From contig CAADHA010000181.1 of NCBI GenBank assembly GCA_900696685.1, forward strand, positions 1 to 41,935: a stretch of DNA of 41,935 bases, read 5' to 3'. This DNA comes from an uncultured Planctomycetota bacterium. GTDB taxonomy: Bacteria > Planctomycetota > Phycisphaerae > Phycisphaerales > UBA5793. Position numbers and translations under genes: made by a program. Positions within the stretch are counted from its first letter, which is position 1. Every line of letters begins with the position of its first letter. Below are positions 18,990 through 30,113 of the stretch, one piece after another. A model generated the notes under the pieces. That model was not told the DNA's origin and searched no databases. It worked only from the letters and a program-made list of their open reading frames with translations.

Positions 18990-20839
18990 GCCGACTGAAC
19001 ACCACACCCCGATTCAACGGCGGCGAATCGCCTCGCCGCGCCCTGGCCCTGCACCGGCAGGCGGAGCACTGGCAGGTCGTCCTCGCGGAGAACCGTTCAG
19101 GCCGGCTGCACGTCGCCGAGCATCATTCCATTGCCGTGCGCGACGCCGAGCGCCTGGCGGCCCTTGTCCGCCGGGCGGACCCGGACCGCCTCGTGGTCGT
19201 GCTTCCGGGCGGTTCGGTGGTGTGCCGAGTGCTGGAGGCGCCCGCCCTGGACGACGCGGCCGCGACGCAGGCCGCCGAACTCCAGGCCGAGGCCGACCTT
19301 CCCAGCGTGCTCGCGCCCCATCGCCGCCGCTGCGCCGTCCTGCCGTGGCGCACGCCGGTGGACAATCGCCTCGCCGCCGCCTTCGGCTGGCCGGGCCGCG
19401 CGCCCGAGTGCCTCTCGCCTTCCGTCGCGGCGCCGACCTACGCCGCAGAAGCCGCCGCGCTTCTCGAATTGCTCATTCTCTGCGGCGCGGGCGAAGGGAC
19501 CATCGCCTCGCTCGACCGCGATCATCACTCCATCGAACTCGTCTCGCATGTCAACGGCCTGACAACGGTTCGCACGGCCCGGCTCAGCGAGGACCGCTGG
19601 TCGGCGGAGGCGGCGCGTGTGATGGTCGAGACCGCCCTCTCCGCCGGCGCCGACGACGCCGCGCTTGCCGACGTCGAGCAGCGTGCGAGCGACGCCGCCC
19701 GATCTCATCGACAATGCCTCCTTGCCGACGCCGACTGCCTTGCGCGCCTCGCGCGGATGATCCCGGGGACCGGCGCCGACGCCGCGTGGTGGAGCCGCTT
19801 CGGTGTGGCGGCGGGCGCAGCCCTCGCGGCGCTCGGTCCGCGCCGCGCGATGACGGAACTGCTCGATGAGCCTCCCCAGCCTCCGCGCGGAGCGATCCTC
19901 TCGATGCTCACCTGGCTGGGCGATCGCGCGCACGCCCGCGGCGTCGCGCTGGCCGCGATCCTGCTCATCGTCGTCGCCCCCGTCCTCGGCGGCTGGTCGC
20001 GCTACGCCATCCTCCAGCACAAGACGCGGCAACTGGATGAAGTCTCCGCTGCCGCGCGCGAGCGCAAGGCCGAGGCCGACTTCTTCCGCACCCTGCGCCG
20101 CCACCGCTGGCCTATGACCAAGATTCTCGCCGACGTCGCCGGCATGGCCCCGTACGACCTCACCTTCGAGTCCATCAACATCGACAGCACCAGCGGCATC
20201 ACGATCAGCGGCTCGACCAGCCTTGAGCACCAGGGCGAGGTCTTCGACTTCCACGGCCTGCTTCTCTCGTCGCGCCTCTTCTCTCAGGTCAAGTCGCCCA
20301 ACGTCACCTCCGGCGAGAACAAGATCGAGTTCGAACTTCAGGCGACCGTCCAGGATGCACATGCGAAGGTCGAACGCCCGCACAATGAGCCGCTGGCTGT
20401 AGTCCTCCACGGCGAAGAGGCGCGCGGCAAGCCGCTGGGCCAGTACATCTTCTCGGCGTTCTCCCTCGGCAGCGGAAGTTCGCGGCCGCGCACACCCTCC
20501 TCCGGCCCGACGCGCGGCCCGGTCTCGACGCCCGGACTTCTCGACGGCGGCTCGTCCGGCAACGACTTCAGTTTCCCGGGCCTCGGAACGGGTGATGACG
20601 GCTCTTCACGCTCAAGCGCCCCGAGAGGCGGTTCGCCGGCGGAAAGGCCCCTACCGCCCCCCCTTTCCGACGCGGAGATCGCCAAGATGGACCTTGCAGC
20701 CGTCAACAAGGCAATGGTCGATCGAGCCTCGGTCAAGCATCGCGAGCAGCGCCTTCAGGACGAATACGACAAACTGCTTCAGCGGCGGCGTGAGTTGAGC
20801 AATGCCGGAATGGCCCCCGCGCGCGGAGGACAGCCGTGA
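18986..20839 (+). CDS. GspL-like / PilM-PilN-like inner-membrane assembly protein
   Basis: The 617-residue protein sits where gspL is expected. Residues 15-300 are a cytoplasmic domain resembling the GspL/PilM actin-like fold in layout, though I see no intact nucleotide-binding motifs. A single membrane helix (GVALAAILLIVVAPVLGGW) lies near 317-335. After it comes a PilN-like periplasmic domain (MTKILADVAGMAPYDLTFESINI to about 450). The last 150 residues are a Ser/Pro/Gly-rich linker and a charged helical end (HREQRLQDEYDKLLQRRREL) not found in standard GspL. It should link GspE to the pseudopilus base. I leave the symbol empty because it is a mosaic of T2SS and T4P features. Confidence 0.75.
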   Translation: MSRLNTTPRFNGGESPRRALALHRQAEHWQVVLAENRSGRLHVAEHHSIAVRDAERLAALVRRADPDRLVVVLPGGSVVCRVLEAPALDDAAATQAAELQAEADLPSVLAPHRRRCAVLPWRTPVDNRLAAAFGWPGRAPECLSPSVAAPTYAAEAAALLELLILCGAGEGTIASLDRDHHSIELVSHVNGLTTVRTARLSEDRWSAEAARVMVETALSAGADDAALADVEQRASDAARSHRQCLLADADCLARLARMIPGTGADAAWWSRFGVAAGAALAALGPRRAMTELLDEPPQPPRGAILSMLTWLGDRAHARGVALAAILLIVVAPVLGGWSRYAILQHKTRQLDEVSAAARERKAEADFFRTLRRHRWPMTKILADVAGMAPYDLTFESINIDSTSGITISGSTSLEHQGEVFDFHGLLLSSRLFSQVKSPNVTSGENKIEFELQATVQDAHAKVERPHNEPLAVVLHGEEARGKPLGQYIFSAFSLGSGSSRPRTPSSGPTRGPVSTPGLLDGGSSGNDFSFPGLGTGDDGSSRSSAPRGGSPAERPLPPPLSDAEIAKMDLAAVNKAMVDRASVKHREQRLQDEYDKLLQRRRELSNAGMAPARGGQP

Positions 20840-21432
20840 ATGCATCCGCTTCCAACTCGACTTTCGGCTCGGTAGCGGCTCGCTACCGCGCGTTGCCGCG
20901 CGCCATGCGCTGGCTCGTCTGGCTGGCCGCCGGCCTCGTCCTCTACTTCGCCGTCATCGAGCCTGTCATGATCACGCTCGCCACCTATCACGACCGCGCG
21001 CGGGCGGCCATGAAGAACATCGAGACGTTCGGCACGCCCGACCAGGCCGACCTCGCCGCGATCCGCGACGGGCGGAAGCGCTGGGGAGACGTCCTGCCCC
21101 CGACGACCGACCAGGGGCGCGTCCTCCAGGCCAAGACCGCCATCGCCGCCGTCCTCAGCCGACACAACCTCACGCGCGACGTGGCGTTGACCGAGCGATC
21201 GATATCGAAACTCAAGACGACGGAGGAGAGCCGCACCGGCGTCGAATACTGGAGGGCGCCGATCGAGGTGAAGTTCTCGGCGGCCCCGCACGTGGCGATG
21301 GCCGTCATCGCCGAACTCGAGATGATTCCCTCGGTGGCGCAGATCGCTTCAATCCGCATCCGGCGCCACACCGACCGGGCGGAAGTCGAAGTAACGCTCG
21401 TCGCGGACGCCTGGTACATCAAGCAGGGGTAA
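20836..21432 (+). CDS. GspM/PilO-like inner-membrane protein
   Basis: The 198-residue protein starts with GTG at 20836 (GTGA overlap with the previous stop) behind a strong GGAGGA five bases upstream. One membrane helix (MRWLVWLAAGLVLYFAVIEPV) lies near residues 24-44. The periplasmic part has a short helical segment and then a ferredoxin-like pattern (VEYWRAPIEVKFSAAPHVAM, RHTDRAEVEVTLVADAWY). This architecture is shared by GspM and PilO, which pair with GspL/PilN in the inner-membrane complex. Assignment is by topology and position rather than by a distinctive motif. Confidence 0.7.
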   Translation: MNASASNSTFGSVAARYRALPRAMRWLVWLAAGLVLYFAVIEPVMITLATYHDRARAAMKNIETFGTPDQADLAAIRDGRKRWGDVLPPTTDQGRVLQAKTAIAAVLSRHNLTRDVALTERSISKLKTTEESRTGVEYWRAPIEVKFSAAPHVAMAVIAELEMIPSVAQIASIRIRRHTDRAEVEVTLVADAWYIKQG

Positions 21433-22097
21433 TGAAGATGATGACCCGCAGATCACTGTATGACGCCTGGCACGCCCTCTCGGGCCTCTCGCGAGCCGCC
21501 CTTGTCCTGGCCATCGCCGCGATCGCCGTCGTCCTCTGGACGGCGCCTTCGCTCTTCTCGGCGATGTTCGCCGGCTCGCTCGCGGCCGACCCGCTGGCGC
21601 CGCGCGACTCCGACCCGGACATCCTCGCCTACCGAAGCGCCGTCGAGGGAAACCGCGAGTTCGTCAGTCAGCGATCGCCCTTTTTCCAGCCCGCCGCGCC
21701 CGCGCGGGCGGTGGTGGCGGCGCCTCCGAGCGGAGACCGCCCCCCCCCGCCTCCGCCGGCGACCTACGGCGGTCCGAAACTCGTCGGCCTCGTCGGGCAG
21801 CGAGCCGTCTTCGCCTCGCCCGTCTACAACAGTGAGCCTTTCATCTCCGTCGGAGAACGAGGCGCCGTCGAACTTCTCGCCATCGAACTGCCCTGGAAGG
21901 CCCGCGTGCGCTGGAACGGCGCCGAGCTCACGCTCAACCTCTTCGATCACGTCGAGCAGGTTCCGATCGTGAACTTCGGAGCGCCCTCGCCCCTCGGCGC
22001 GCCCGGCACGAGCGTCAACATCTTTGGAGGCGGAACCGCCGCCGCCGCCACCTTCAACATCGAGAGTTCAGCCGGCGACGCCGATGACGTGAACTGA
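21432..22097 (+). CDS. GspC/PilP-like periplasmic linker protein
   Basis: The ATG at 21432 overlaps the previous TAA by one base and gives 221 residues. A membrane helix (AALVLAIAAIAVVLWTAPSLF) lies near 17-37. It is followed by a Pro-rich linker (PPSGDRPPPPPPATYGG) and a small beta domain (LVGLVGQRAVFASPVYNSEPF and onward) that resembles the homology region of GspC or the PilP lipoprotein domain. Such proteins bind the N-terminal domains of the secretin and connect it to the inner-membrane complex. The secretin gene follows 113 bases later, which supports this role. The open frame upstream to 20802 is a shadow of the previous gene. Confidence 0.65.
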   Translation: MKMMTRRSLYDAWHALSGLSRAALVLAIAAIAVVLWTAPSLFSAMFAGSLAADPLAPRDSDPDILAYRSAVEGNREFVSQRSPFFQPAAPARAVVAAPPSGDRPPPPPPATYGGPKLVGLVGQRAVFASPVYNSEPFISVGERGAVELLAIELPWKARVRWNGAELTLNLFDHVEQVPIVNFGAPSPLGAPGTSVNIFGGGTAAAATFNIESSAGDADDVN

Positions 22098-22210
22098 TCC
22101 GCAGACCACGTCTCTCGTCTGACTTGACTGCAAGGCGACCCGATCGCCGATCGACGGACACGCAGGAAAGACCCCCGCCCGCGAGGCGGATCGACAGGAA
22201 TGGAAGATTC

Positions 22211-24952
<2,742 letters not shown>

Positions 24953-24958
24953 GCAATC

Positions 24959-26323
24959 ATGCGCTCGAGCGCAATGGCATGGGCGAAGACGCCGCTGGCA
25001 CCGGGTGATCGTGCGGGCCCTTGTGCGCGCAGCGCCCAGCGCGTTCTCTCGCGCGGCTCGGCGCTGGTCCTTGCGGCACTTCTTGCCGCGGGTTGCGTCA
25101 CAGAGCAGGCGCCCCGGCGTCAACCCTCGCTCACCGATTCACCGCGAAGTCGGAGCGCGCAGCCCGACACTTCGGTACTTGAGACCTACGTTCCGCGCGG
25201 TCTCACGACGAGCACCTCCGCCTTCAGCGCCGCCATCGGCCCCATCGGGTCGATCGAATACGACGGCCTGCTGATGCCGCTCGTCAGCCCCGCGGGAACC
25301 TATCTCGCCGTGCAGGAGGGCCATCCCGCGCCGACGTGGGATGTGCTCCTCGCCTCTCCGGCCGGCGATGCGCCCCCACCCCTGCACATCACCATTCACC
25401 GCATCGAGCCGGTCCAGGGCGGGCCGAAGCAGCAGATTGTCGAACACCTCCGCATCGACGAGGCCGGCGTGCTCGGGCGCTCTGCCGACGAGCACGGCTT
25501 TCTCGTCGAGTCGCCGCAGAGCGACGGCTCGCGGCGCATCGGATGGGTCGAGTGGTCCACCGGCCGCCTCACGTGGCTCCTGCGCACCGGCGTCAACGCC
25601 TTCGCCGTCCGATCTGCCTCCGGCCGCCTCGCCTGGTGCGAACGCGTCAGCGCCGACCCAATCCGATTTGACCTCTTCGTGCAGGGGGCAGACGAAGTCT
25701 TCCGCGCCGATGATGATGGGGGCAGTTGGCTCATGCCGGTCTGGTCGGCCGACAACACCACGCTCTTCGCCTTCCACCTCAAGCCGGCGGGCGAACTCGA
25801 TCTCGCGGTCTTCGACACGCGCAGCGCCGCTTCGATGCGCAGGCCGATTCAGCGCGAGCGCATCACGAGCACCGGCACGGTCTACAGCGCCTACCAGGCG
25901 CTGGCGGGAATTCAGTCGCCTTCCGCGCCGGATGCCTCGCCGCGAATGCTCTTCTACCACTCGGGTCAGGACCGCATCTTCGAGTACGACGCATGGCCTG
26001 CCGAGGGCCGGCGCGTGCGCGGCCTGCCGGCGCCGAGCATCGCCGCCGCCTGGCACCACGGCGAGGGCATCGTCTACTCCAGCCGCTCCGCCCTCCACTA
26101 CCAGTTCCTGCGCGAGGGCAGCAGCCCCGTCGAACTGCTCAAGGGCGCCGGCGGCGTGCGCCTCACCTCCAACCCCATGCACCCGTTCATCCTCATCGCC
26201 GTCGATCGCAGCGCGGCCTTCCGCCTCAACCTCTGGGCAATGGACCTCGTGGACGAAGCAACCGTCCGCGCCGCCGCCGAGCGCCTCGATCCCTCCATGG
26301 CCGACCGCGCCCGCAGCCGCTGA
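24959..26323 (+). CDS. Beta-propeller-like lipoprotein, last gene of secretion operon
   Basis: The 454-residue protein starts six bases after the gspD stop, behind GGAGG. Its signal sequence ends in the lipobox LAAGC with Cys46; the n-region before the hydrophobic core is long. The mature part has repeated short beta segments with Trp/Gly/Asp patterns (ISPAGTYLAV-type blades, such as LVSPAGTYLAVQEG, GSWLMPVWSADNTTLFAF, MLFYHSGQDRIFEYD) suggestive of a TolB-like or WD40-like propeller. I do not recognise the family. Tight linkage to the secretin suggests an outer-membrane accessory such as a secretin-assembly factor, but its size and fold differ from known pilotins. The stop at 26321-26323 faces a convergent gene. 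Confidence 0.75.
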   Translation: MRSSAMAWAKTPLAPGDRAGPCARSAQRVLSRGSALVLAALLAAGCVTEQAPRRQPSLTDSPRSRSAQPDTSVLETYVPRGLTTSTSAFSAAIGPIGSIEYDGLLMPLVSPAGTYLAVQEGHPAPTWDVLLASPAGDAPPPLHITIHRIEPVQGGPKQQIVEHLRIDEAGVLGRSADEHGFLVESPQSDGSRRIGWVEWSTGRLTWLLRTGVNAFAVRSASGRLAWCERVSADPIRFDLFVQGADEVFRADDDGGSWLMPVWSADNTTLFAFHLKPAGELDLAVFDTRSAASMRRPIQRERITSTGTVYSAYQALAGIQSPSAPDASPRMLFYHSGQDRIFEYDAWPAEGRRVRGLPAPSIAAAWHHGEGIVYSSRSALHYQFLREGSSPVELLKGAGGVRLTSNPMHPFILIAVDRSAAFRLNLWAMDLVDEATVRAAAERLDPSMADRARSR

Positions 26324-26424
26324 TTGCCGCGGCGCACCCGGCTCCCACCATCGAAGTTACTCCCGTCTCCGTTCTCCGGGGCTGCGCGGACGGCGTCGAT
26401 CAAACCGGCCGCTGCGCGTACGGG

Positions 26425-27384
26425 TCATCGCGATTCACGTCCCGCGTCGACGAACTCCGCGATGCTCGCGCGCCCGACGATGGTGAGCGCGGCGGCCGGC
26501 GAGGTGAGTTCCACGCGCCCGCCCTTTCCGACGATGACCAGATGCGACCGCGTGTGGCCGAGGATCAGGTCAGGAGCCGATCCCGCGTCCTCGTCCCAGG
26601 CGGCGACGAGGCTGCGGACCTGATCGACCTGCGCCGCGATTGAGTTGGAGATCGACGCGGCGGCAAACAGCGCCGCCACCGCGCTCGACGCGATCACCAG
26701 CGTCAGGGCCCGCAGCCAGAGCATCCACCGCAGCCGCACCGCCGCGAGCAGCCAGAGAATCGCGGCCGCAAACGTGAGCAGATCCACGCCCGCCGCGAGG
26801 CGCACGCCGGCGCTCCACGCCTCGAATGGTTCGGCGGCCCAGGGCAGGTCCTGGCCGCTCAATGCGTGCGAGCGAGCAATTACCCAGCCGATCTGAAACA
26901 CTCCAGCCAATGCGCAGACAACAAGGCCGAAGGCCGAGGCGGCGCGCCCGGCCGCGGAAGGCGCAGGGGGCGCGCCGGCCGACGGCTCCTTGCCCGCAGT
27001 CGCCGCCCTCGGTCCGAAGACCGCCAGCGCCAGCGCCGCGGCCCCCACGACCACGAGAAGAAGAGCCAACAGAAGGGGCGCCGTGTCGATCAGACCCGCC
27101 TCGAAGACGCGCCGGGGCGACGCGAGAACCAGCCGCAGCCCGTCGGACATGCTCGCGCCGAACTCTCGCTGGAGATCGGGCACGCCGACGCACTCGGCAA
27201 AGCCGTGCCGGAACCCGATCAGTCCCGCCAGCGGCAGCGCCACGAGGCTGCCCGCCGCGACCATGAACACCCGGAGCCACGCGGTAAGTTCAATGACCAC
27301 TCCGCCGCGGCCGGCCGCTTCGCCTTCGCCCGCACCACCCTGGCTGCCCGGCGGCGACGAGCCGGACCAGATGTACACCCGCAT
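26425..27384 (-). CDS. Multi-pass membrane protein of unknown function
   Basis: From the ATG at 27384 this is a 319-residue protein with about five hydrophobic segments: VFMVAAGSLVALPLAGLIGF, LLLALLLVVVGAAALALAVF, AFGLVVCALAGVFQIGWVIA, LLTFAAAILWLLAAVRL and ALTLVIASSAVAALFAAASI. The C-terminal 70 residues are soluble. A loop contains SMSDGLRLVLASPRRVFEAGLIDTAP. I recognise no family. The start is uncertain: the frame is open to 27513, which would overlap the next small gene by 46 bases, and a GTG near 27301 just before the first helix is also possible. It is probably the last gene of a minus-strand operon. Confidence 0.55.
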   Translation of the reverse strand: MRVYIWSGSSPPGSQGGAGEGEAAGRGGVVIELTAWLRVFMVAAGSLVALPLAGLIGFRHGFAECVGVPDLQREFGASMSDGLRLVLASPRRVFEAGLIDTAPLLLALLLVVVGAAALALAVFGPRAATAGKEPSAGAPPAPSAAGRAASAFGLVVCALAGVFQIGWVIARSHALSGQDLPWAAEPFEAWSAGVRLAAGVDLLTFAAAILWLLAAVRLRWMLWLRALTLVIASSAVAALFAAASISNSIAAQVDQVRSLVAAWDEDAGSAPDLILGHTRSHLVIVGKGGRVELTSPAAALTIVGRASIAEFVDAGRESR

Positions 27385-27467
27385 CGGCGCTTCGGGCGCC
27401 GCGCCGCGCCGTACGCGCACTGCGGGGCGGGCGCCGGTCTCGGCCGCGGCGCGGCCACGGTCGGCGT

Positions 27468-27677
27468 TCAAGGAAGGACCTCCCGGGTCTCGACCATGCG
27501 CACTCGGGCGCAATCGTACATGCTCAGCCGATTCATCGGCTCATGCCGCGCCGCCTTGTGTGAGCCATCGCGCAGCGGCAGCGCCAGCGAAAAGCCGCCG
27601 ACACACGTGAACACGGGCTTGTCCTGCGGATCGACCCGGTGCAGGCGGAGCGCTTCATGTCGGATCGGTCGGTGCAT
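27468..27677 (-). CDS. Small protein of unknown function (69 residues)
   Basis: The ORF starts at an ATG at 27677 behind an AAAGGA about 9 bases upstream, which is the main reason to accept it. The translation (MHRPIRHEALRLHRVD, FTCVGGFSLALPLRDG, MNRLSMYDCARVRMVE) is soluble and of balanced composition, unlike the Arg/Pro-rich shadow frames nearby. It lies 59 bases after the zinc-ribbon gene on the same strand and just upstream of the membrane protein. No domain is recognised. Confidence 0.5.
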   Translation of the reverse strand: MHRPIRHEALRLHRVDPQDKPVFTCVGGFSLALPLRDGSHKAARHEPMNRLSMYDCARVRMVETREVLP

Positions 27678-27736
27678 GGCGATGGTCCTTTCGCGTCAGA
27701 TCCGGGTCGGTTTCCATGAACCATACGCCTCGCCGG

Positions 27737-28930
27737 TCAACCGTCGTCCGGTTCGCCTCGCAGGCGCTCGAGGCGGCGGGCGACCTTGCGCTGCTGGCCC
27801 GCGAGGTCTTCAGGGTGGAGGTGCTCGGGCAACTCTTCGTGCACGCGCCGCAGAAGCGCCTCGGCTCGCTCGAGTTCGCCGATCGTCGTGCCGTCCGCTA
27901 GTCGCACCGCCTCGCTGTAGAGATCGAGCAGTTCCCGCTGCCCGGGTGGCAGGTCCGCAGAGGGGGGTGGAGGCTGATTCGCAGAATCCTCGCTCGCCTC
28001 GTCGTCGCTCGGGACCGGCGCAGCGCCGCCTGTCTCGCCCTCGCCCGCCTCGCCCGGAGGACCTGCCGGTTCAGTCGCGTGACCGTCGGCCGGTCTGTCG
28101 GCCTCGCGCACGCCCGTGCCGGGAACATCGAAGGGCAGGGCGAGCGCCCCGGCCCGCACGAGCACCCAAAGCAGCAGGATCGCCGCCGCCGCAATCATCA
28201 GCAACGCGAGGCACGCCTGGATGATGAACAGGCGACGCTCGCGGCGTGTCCGCGCCGCGATCGCATCCGATTCGAGAAGGTCGCGCCGCACGCGACGGTG
28301 ACGAGGCTGGCGCGGCATCGACGCGACGGCCGCAGCGAGATCGGCCGCATCCTCCGCGGGGGGGGCGGCACCCTCGCCCGCCTCACCGCCCGGCGGCTTG
28401 ATCGCGCCCGCTTCCACGGCCGCTCTCAAGCGGTCATAGCCCACCGACGCCAGTCGCCCGCTCTGGTCCTCGGGCGCCTTGGCCGGACCACGACCCGCCA
28501 TCGACTCGAGGTCGCGCACCGGCAGCAGCCCCATCGCCTGCCGGTCCTGCTCGCCCGTAAACATCGCGCCGCAGAACTCGCAGCACACATCCTCCCGGCC
28601 CACGCGCTCGCCGCACGAATGACACAACCCGAACAGGTGCGCCAGGCCCGGAACATGGTCCGCCCGCATCCAGAACTGGTGCGTCGCCGGCCCTCGTATG
28701 ATCGAGCCGGCGGTTACGCGCCCGCGCTCGACGAGGCGGACCAGGGTCTCGTAGGAGCAGCCCGGGCGAAAGGGCTGGGATTCGTCGCGGACGAACCACG
28801 GCCCCATGGCATTCTGCGTGGCCTGCCGGCTCAGCGGCTCGAACAGCCCCCGGCAGGAATCGCAGCGCGTCGCGTCCGTCTGGCTGTGACCGCAGTAGGG
28901 GCAAATGATCTGTGTCGTTGTCTCGCTCAT
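27737..28930 (-). CDS. Zinc-ribbon and GYF-like domain membrane protein
   Basis: The 397-residue protein begins with a zinc ribbon (CPYCGHSQTDATRCDSC), followed by a GYF_2-like module (GPWFVRDESQPF to FWMRADHVPGLAHL, about 43-97). A second ribbon follows with CHSCG and CCEFCG near 103-120. After a basic linker there is one membrane helix (IIQACLALLMIAAAAILLLWVLV, near 235-257). An acidic Pro/Gly/Ala-rich region and a charged helical end with TPR-like spacing complete it. The paired ribbons and GYF-like module sit N-terminal to the helix and are presumably cytoplasmic. I know this style from planctomycete genomes but know no function for it. It diverges from the PpiC-like gene at 29042. Confidence 0.7.
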   Translation of the reverse strand: MSETTTQIICPYCGHSQTDATRCDSCRGLFEPLSRQATQNAMGPWFVRDESQPFRPGCSYETLVRLVERGRVTAGSIIRGPATHQFWMRADHVPGLAHLFGLCHSCGERVGREDVCCEFCGAMFTGEQDRQAMGLLPVRDLESMAGRGPAKAPEDQSGRLASVGYDRLRAAVEAGAIKPPGGEAGEGAAPPAEDAADLAAAVASMPRQPRHRRVRRDLLESDAIAARTRRERRLFIIQACLALLMIAAAAILLLWVLVRAGALALPFDVPGTGVREADRPADGHATEPAGPPGEAGEGETGGAAPVPSDDEASEDSANQPPPPSADLPPGQRELLDLYSEAVRLADGTTIGELERAEALLRRVHEELPEHLHPEDLAGQQRKVARRLERLRGEPDDG

Positions 28931-28958
28931 TGGTTCGGCCGGTTCCGCCTCGGGGCGG

Positions 28959-28987
28959 TTGACATCCTCTCTTCTCGACGTTCTGAT
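28959..28987 (+). promoter_or_regulatory. Sigma-70-like promoter for the PpiC-like gene
   Basis: TTGACA at 28959-28964 is a perfect -35. After a 17-base spacer comes TCTGAT at 28982-28987, four of six matches to TATAAT. This is the best complete promoter seen in the window and would give a leader of roughly 50 bases for the ATG at 29042. Confidence 0.5.
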
Positions 28988-29041
28988 GGTCTGCCCATGT
29001 CAGCGTATTCAGAAAACCCCGTAACGCCAAGGATGTGCCTG

Positions 29042-29983
29042 ATGCGACTCTTGTCCACTTCCGTCCTCCACGCCGCCCTCGGGGCCATGTTTTTCGGCCT
29101 TGCGGCTTCTCTGCTGCCGCCTGCCGCCGGGGATCAGCCGGGCGACACCCCCCCTGCTTTGGTCAACGGGCAGGCAGTCCAGTGGGGGCCGCTGCGCGAC
29201 CTGCTCGCCGAGACCGCCGGCGGGGCGATCCTCGAAGAGGTCATCCTCGATCGCCTCCTCACCCAGCGCCTCGGCCGCGAGGGCAAGACCATCGATCAGC
29301 GGGCGATCGAGCGTGAACGGGCACTGCTTCTGGAGATTCTCGACTCCGACCCGGCCCGGGCGGCATTGAGCCTTGACGCGCTGCGCTCGCGCCGCTCGCT
29401 GGGAGACCGGCGCTTCGACCTCCTGCTGCGGCGCAACGCCATCCTGCGGGCACTGGTGCGTGACGATGTCGAGATCACGGACACGATGGTCCGACTCCAG
29501 TACGAGCAGCGCTTCGGCCCGAAGTACCAGGTGCGGCTGATCACTTCGGCGACGATGAGCGAGGCAGCGACGGCCCTGGCCCGCCTCCGCGCCGGCGAGC
29601 CGTTCACCGAGGTCGCCGCGCTCCTCAGCACCGACCTCGCCAGCGCCGAGCGAGGCGGGCTGCTCGAACCGATCTCTCCGTACGACGCGACCTACCCCGC
29701 CGCGCTGCGCCAGGTCTTCGCCGATCTCGACGAGGCCGACCTCTCTCCCATCATCCCCCTCGAAACGGGCTTCGCGCTCGTGCAGATGGTGCGCCGCATA
29801 CCGCCGCAGGATGTTCCCTTTGAGATCGTGCGAGAGGACATGGCACGCGCAGCCCGGCTGGCGCAGGAGAGGCTGCTGATGGACAACCTCGCGCGCCAGT
29901 TGCTCGCCTCCGCCGACATCGTCGTCCTTGACCCCGCCCTCAACGACGGCTGGAAGCGCGCCCGCCAGGCCGCGCAGCCGTAG
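29042..29983 (+). CDS. Exported PpiC/SurA-like peptidyl-prolyl isomerase
   Basis: I chose the ATG at 29042 because AAGGA lies eight bases upstream and a signal sequence follows directly (MRLLSTSVLHAALGAMFFGLAASLLPP). That gives 313 residues. A SurA_N-like helical region (LRDLLAETAGGAILEEVILDRLLTQ, FDLLLRRNAILRALV) precedes a parvulin domain at about 160-260. Visible parvulin elements include ALARLRAGEPFTEVAALLSTD, a GG in ERGGLLEPIS and LIPLETGFALVQM-like strands. It likely acts on proline bonds or as a chaperone for proteins in the periplasm. In-frame ATGs at 28997 and 29033 are alternatives. It is not adjacent to lptD as in enterobacterial surA. Confidence 0.75.
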   Translation: MRLLSTSVLHAALGAMFFGLAASLLPPAAGDQPGDTPPALVNGQAVQWGPLRDLLAETAGGAILEEVILDRLLTQRLGREGKTIDQRAIERERALLLEILDSDPARAALSLDALRSRRSLGDRRFDLLLRRNAILRALVRDDVEITDTMVRLQYEQRFGPKYQVRLITSATMSEAATALARLRAGEPFTEVAALLSTDLASAERGGLLEPISPYDATYPAALRQVFADLDEADLSPIIPLETGFALVQMVRRIPPQDVPFEIVREDMARAARLAQERLLMDNLARQLLASADIVVLDPALNDGWKRARQAAQP

Positions 29984-30040
29984 ACGCACGGGAGCCGGGA
30001 GCAGGGATCCTCCACGACGCGACTTGAGCCTGCAAAACAA

Positions 30041-30077
30041 GGGTCGGAAAATAGGGACGGGTGTTCATTTCGGGGAC
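30041..30077 (+). repeat. Possible remnant of a REP-transposase-type boundary element
   Basis: The segment reads GGGTCGGAAAATAGGGACGG and continues GTGTTCATTTCGGGGAC. The reverse of the first part, containing GTCCCTATTTTCC, resembles sequence I have often seen flanking REP-associated Y1 transposase genes in environmental bacteria. It is AT-richer than its surroundings. No transposase is present here. The resemblance is from memory. Confidence 0.3.
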
Positions 30078-30113
30078 GCGCCGCGCTTCCTTGATGAGCA
30101 GGGCCGAAGGATC

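Noticed and set aside
17457..20410. Minus-strand open frames opposite gspK and the GspL-like gene
   Set aside because: Antisense shadows over convincing coupled genes; one begins in a poly-Pro/Arg run created by the Gly-rich gspJ tail.
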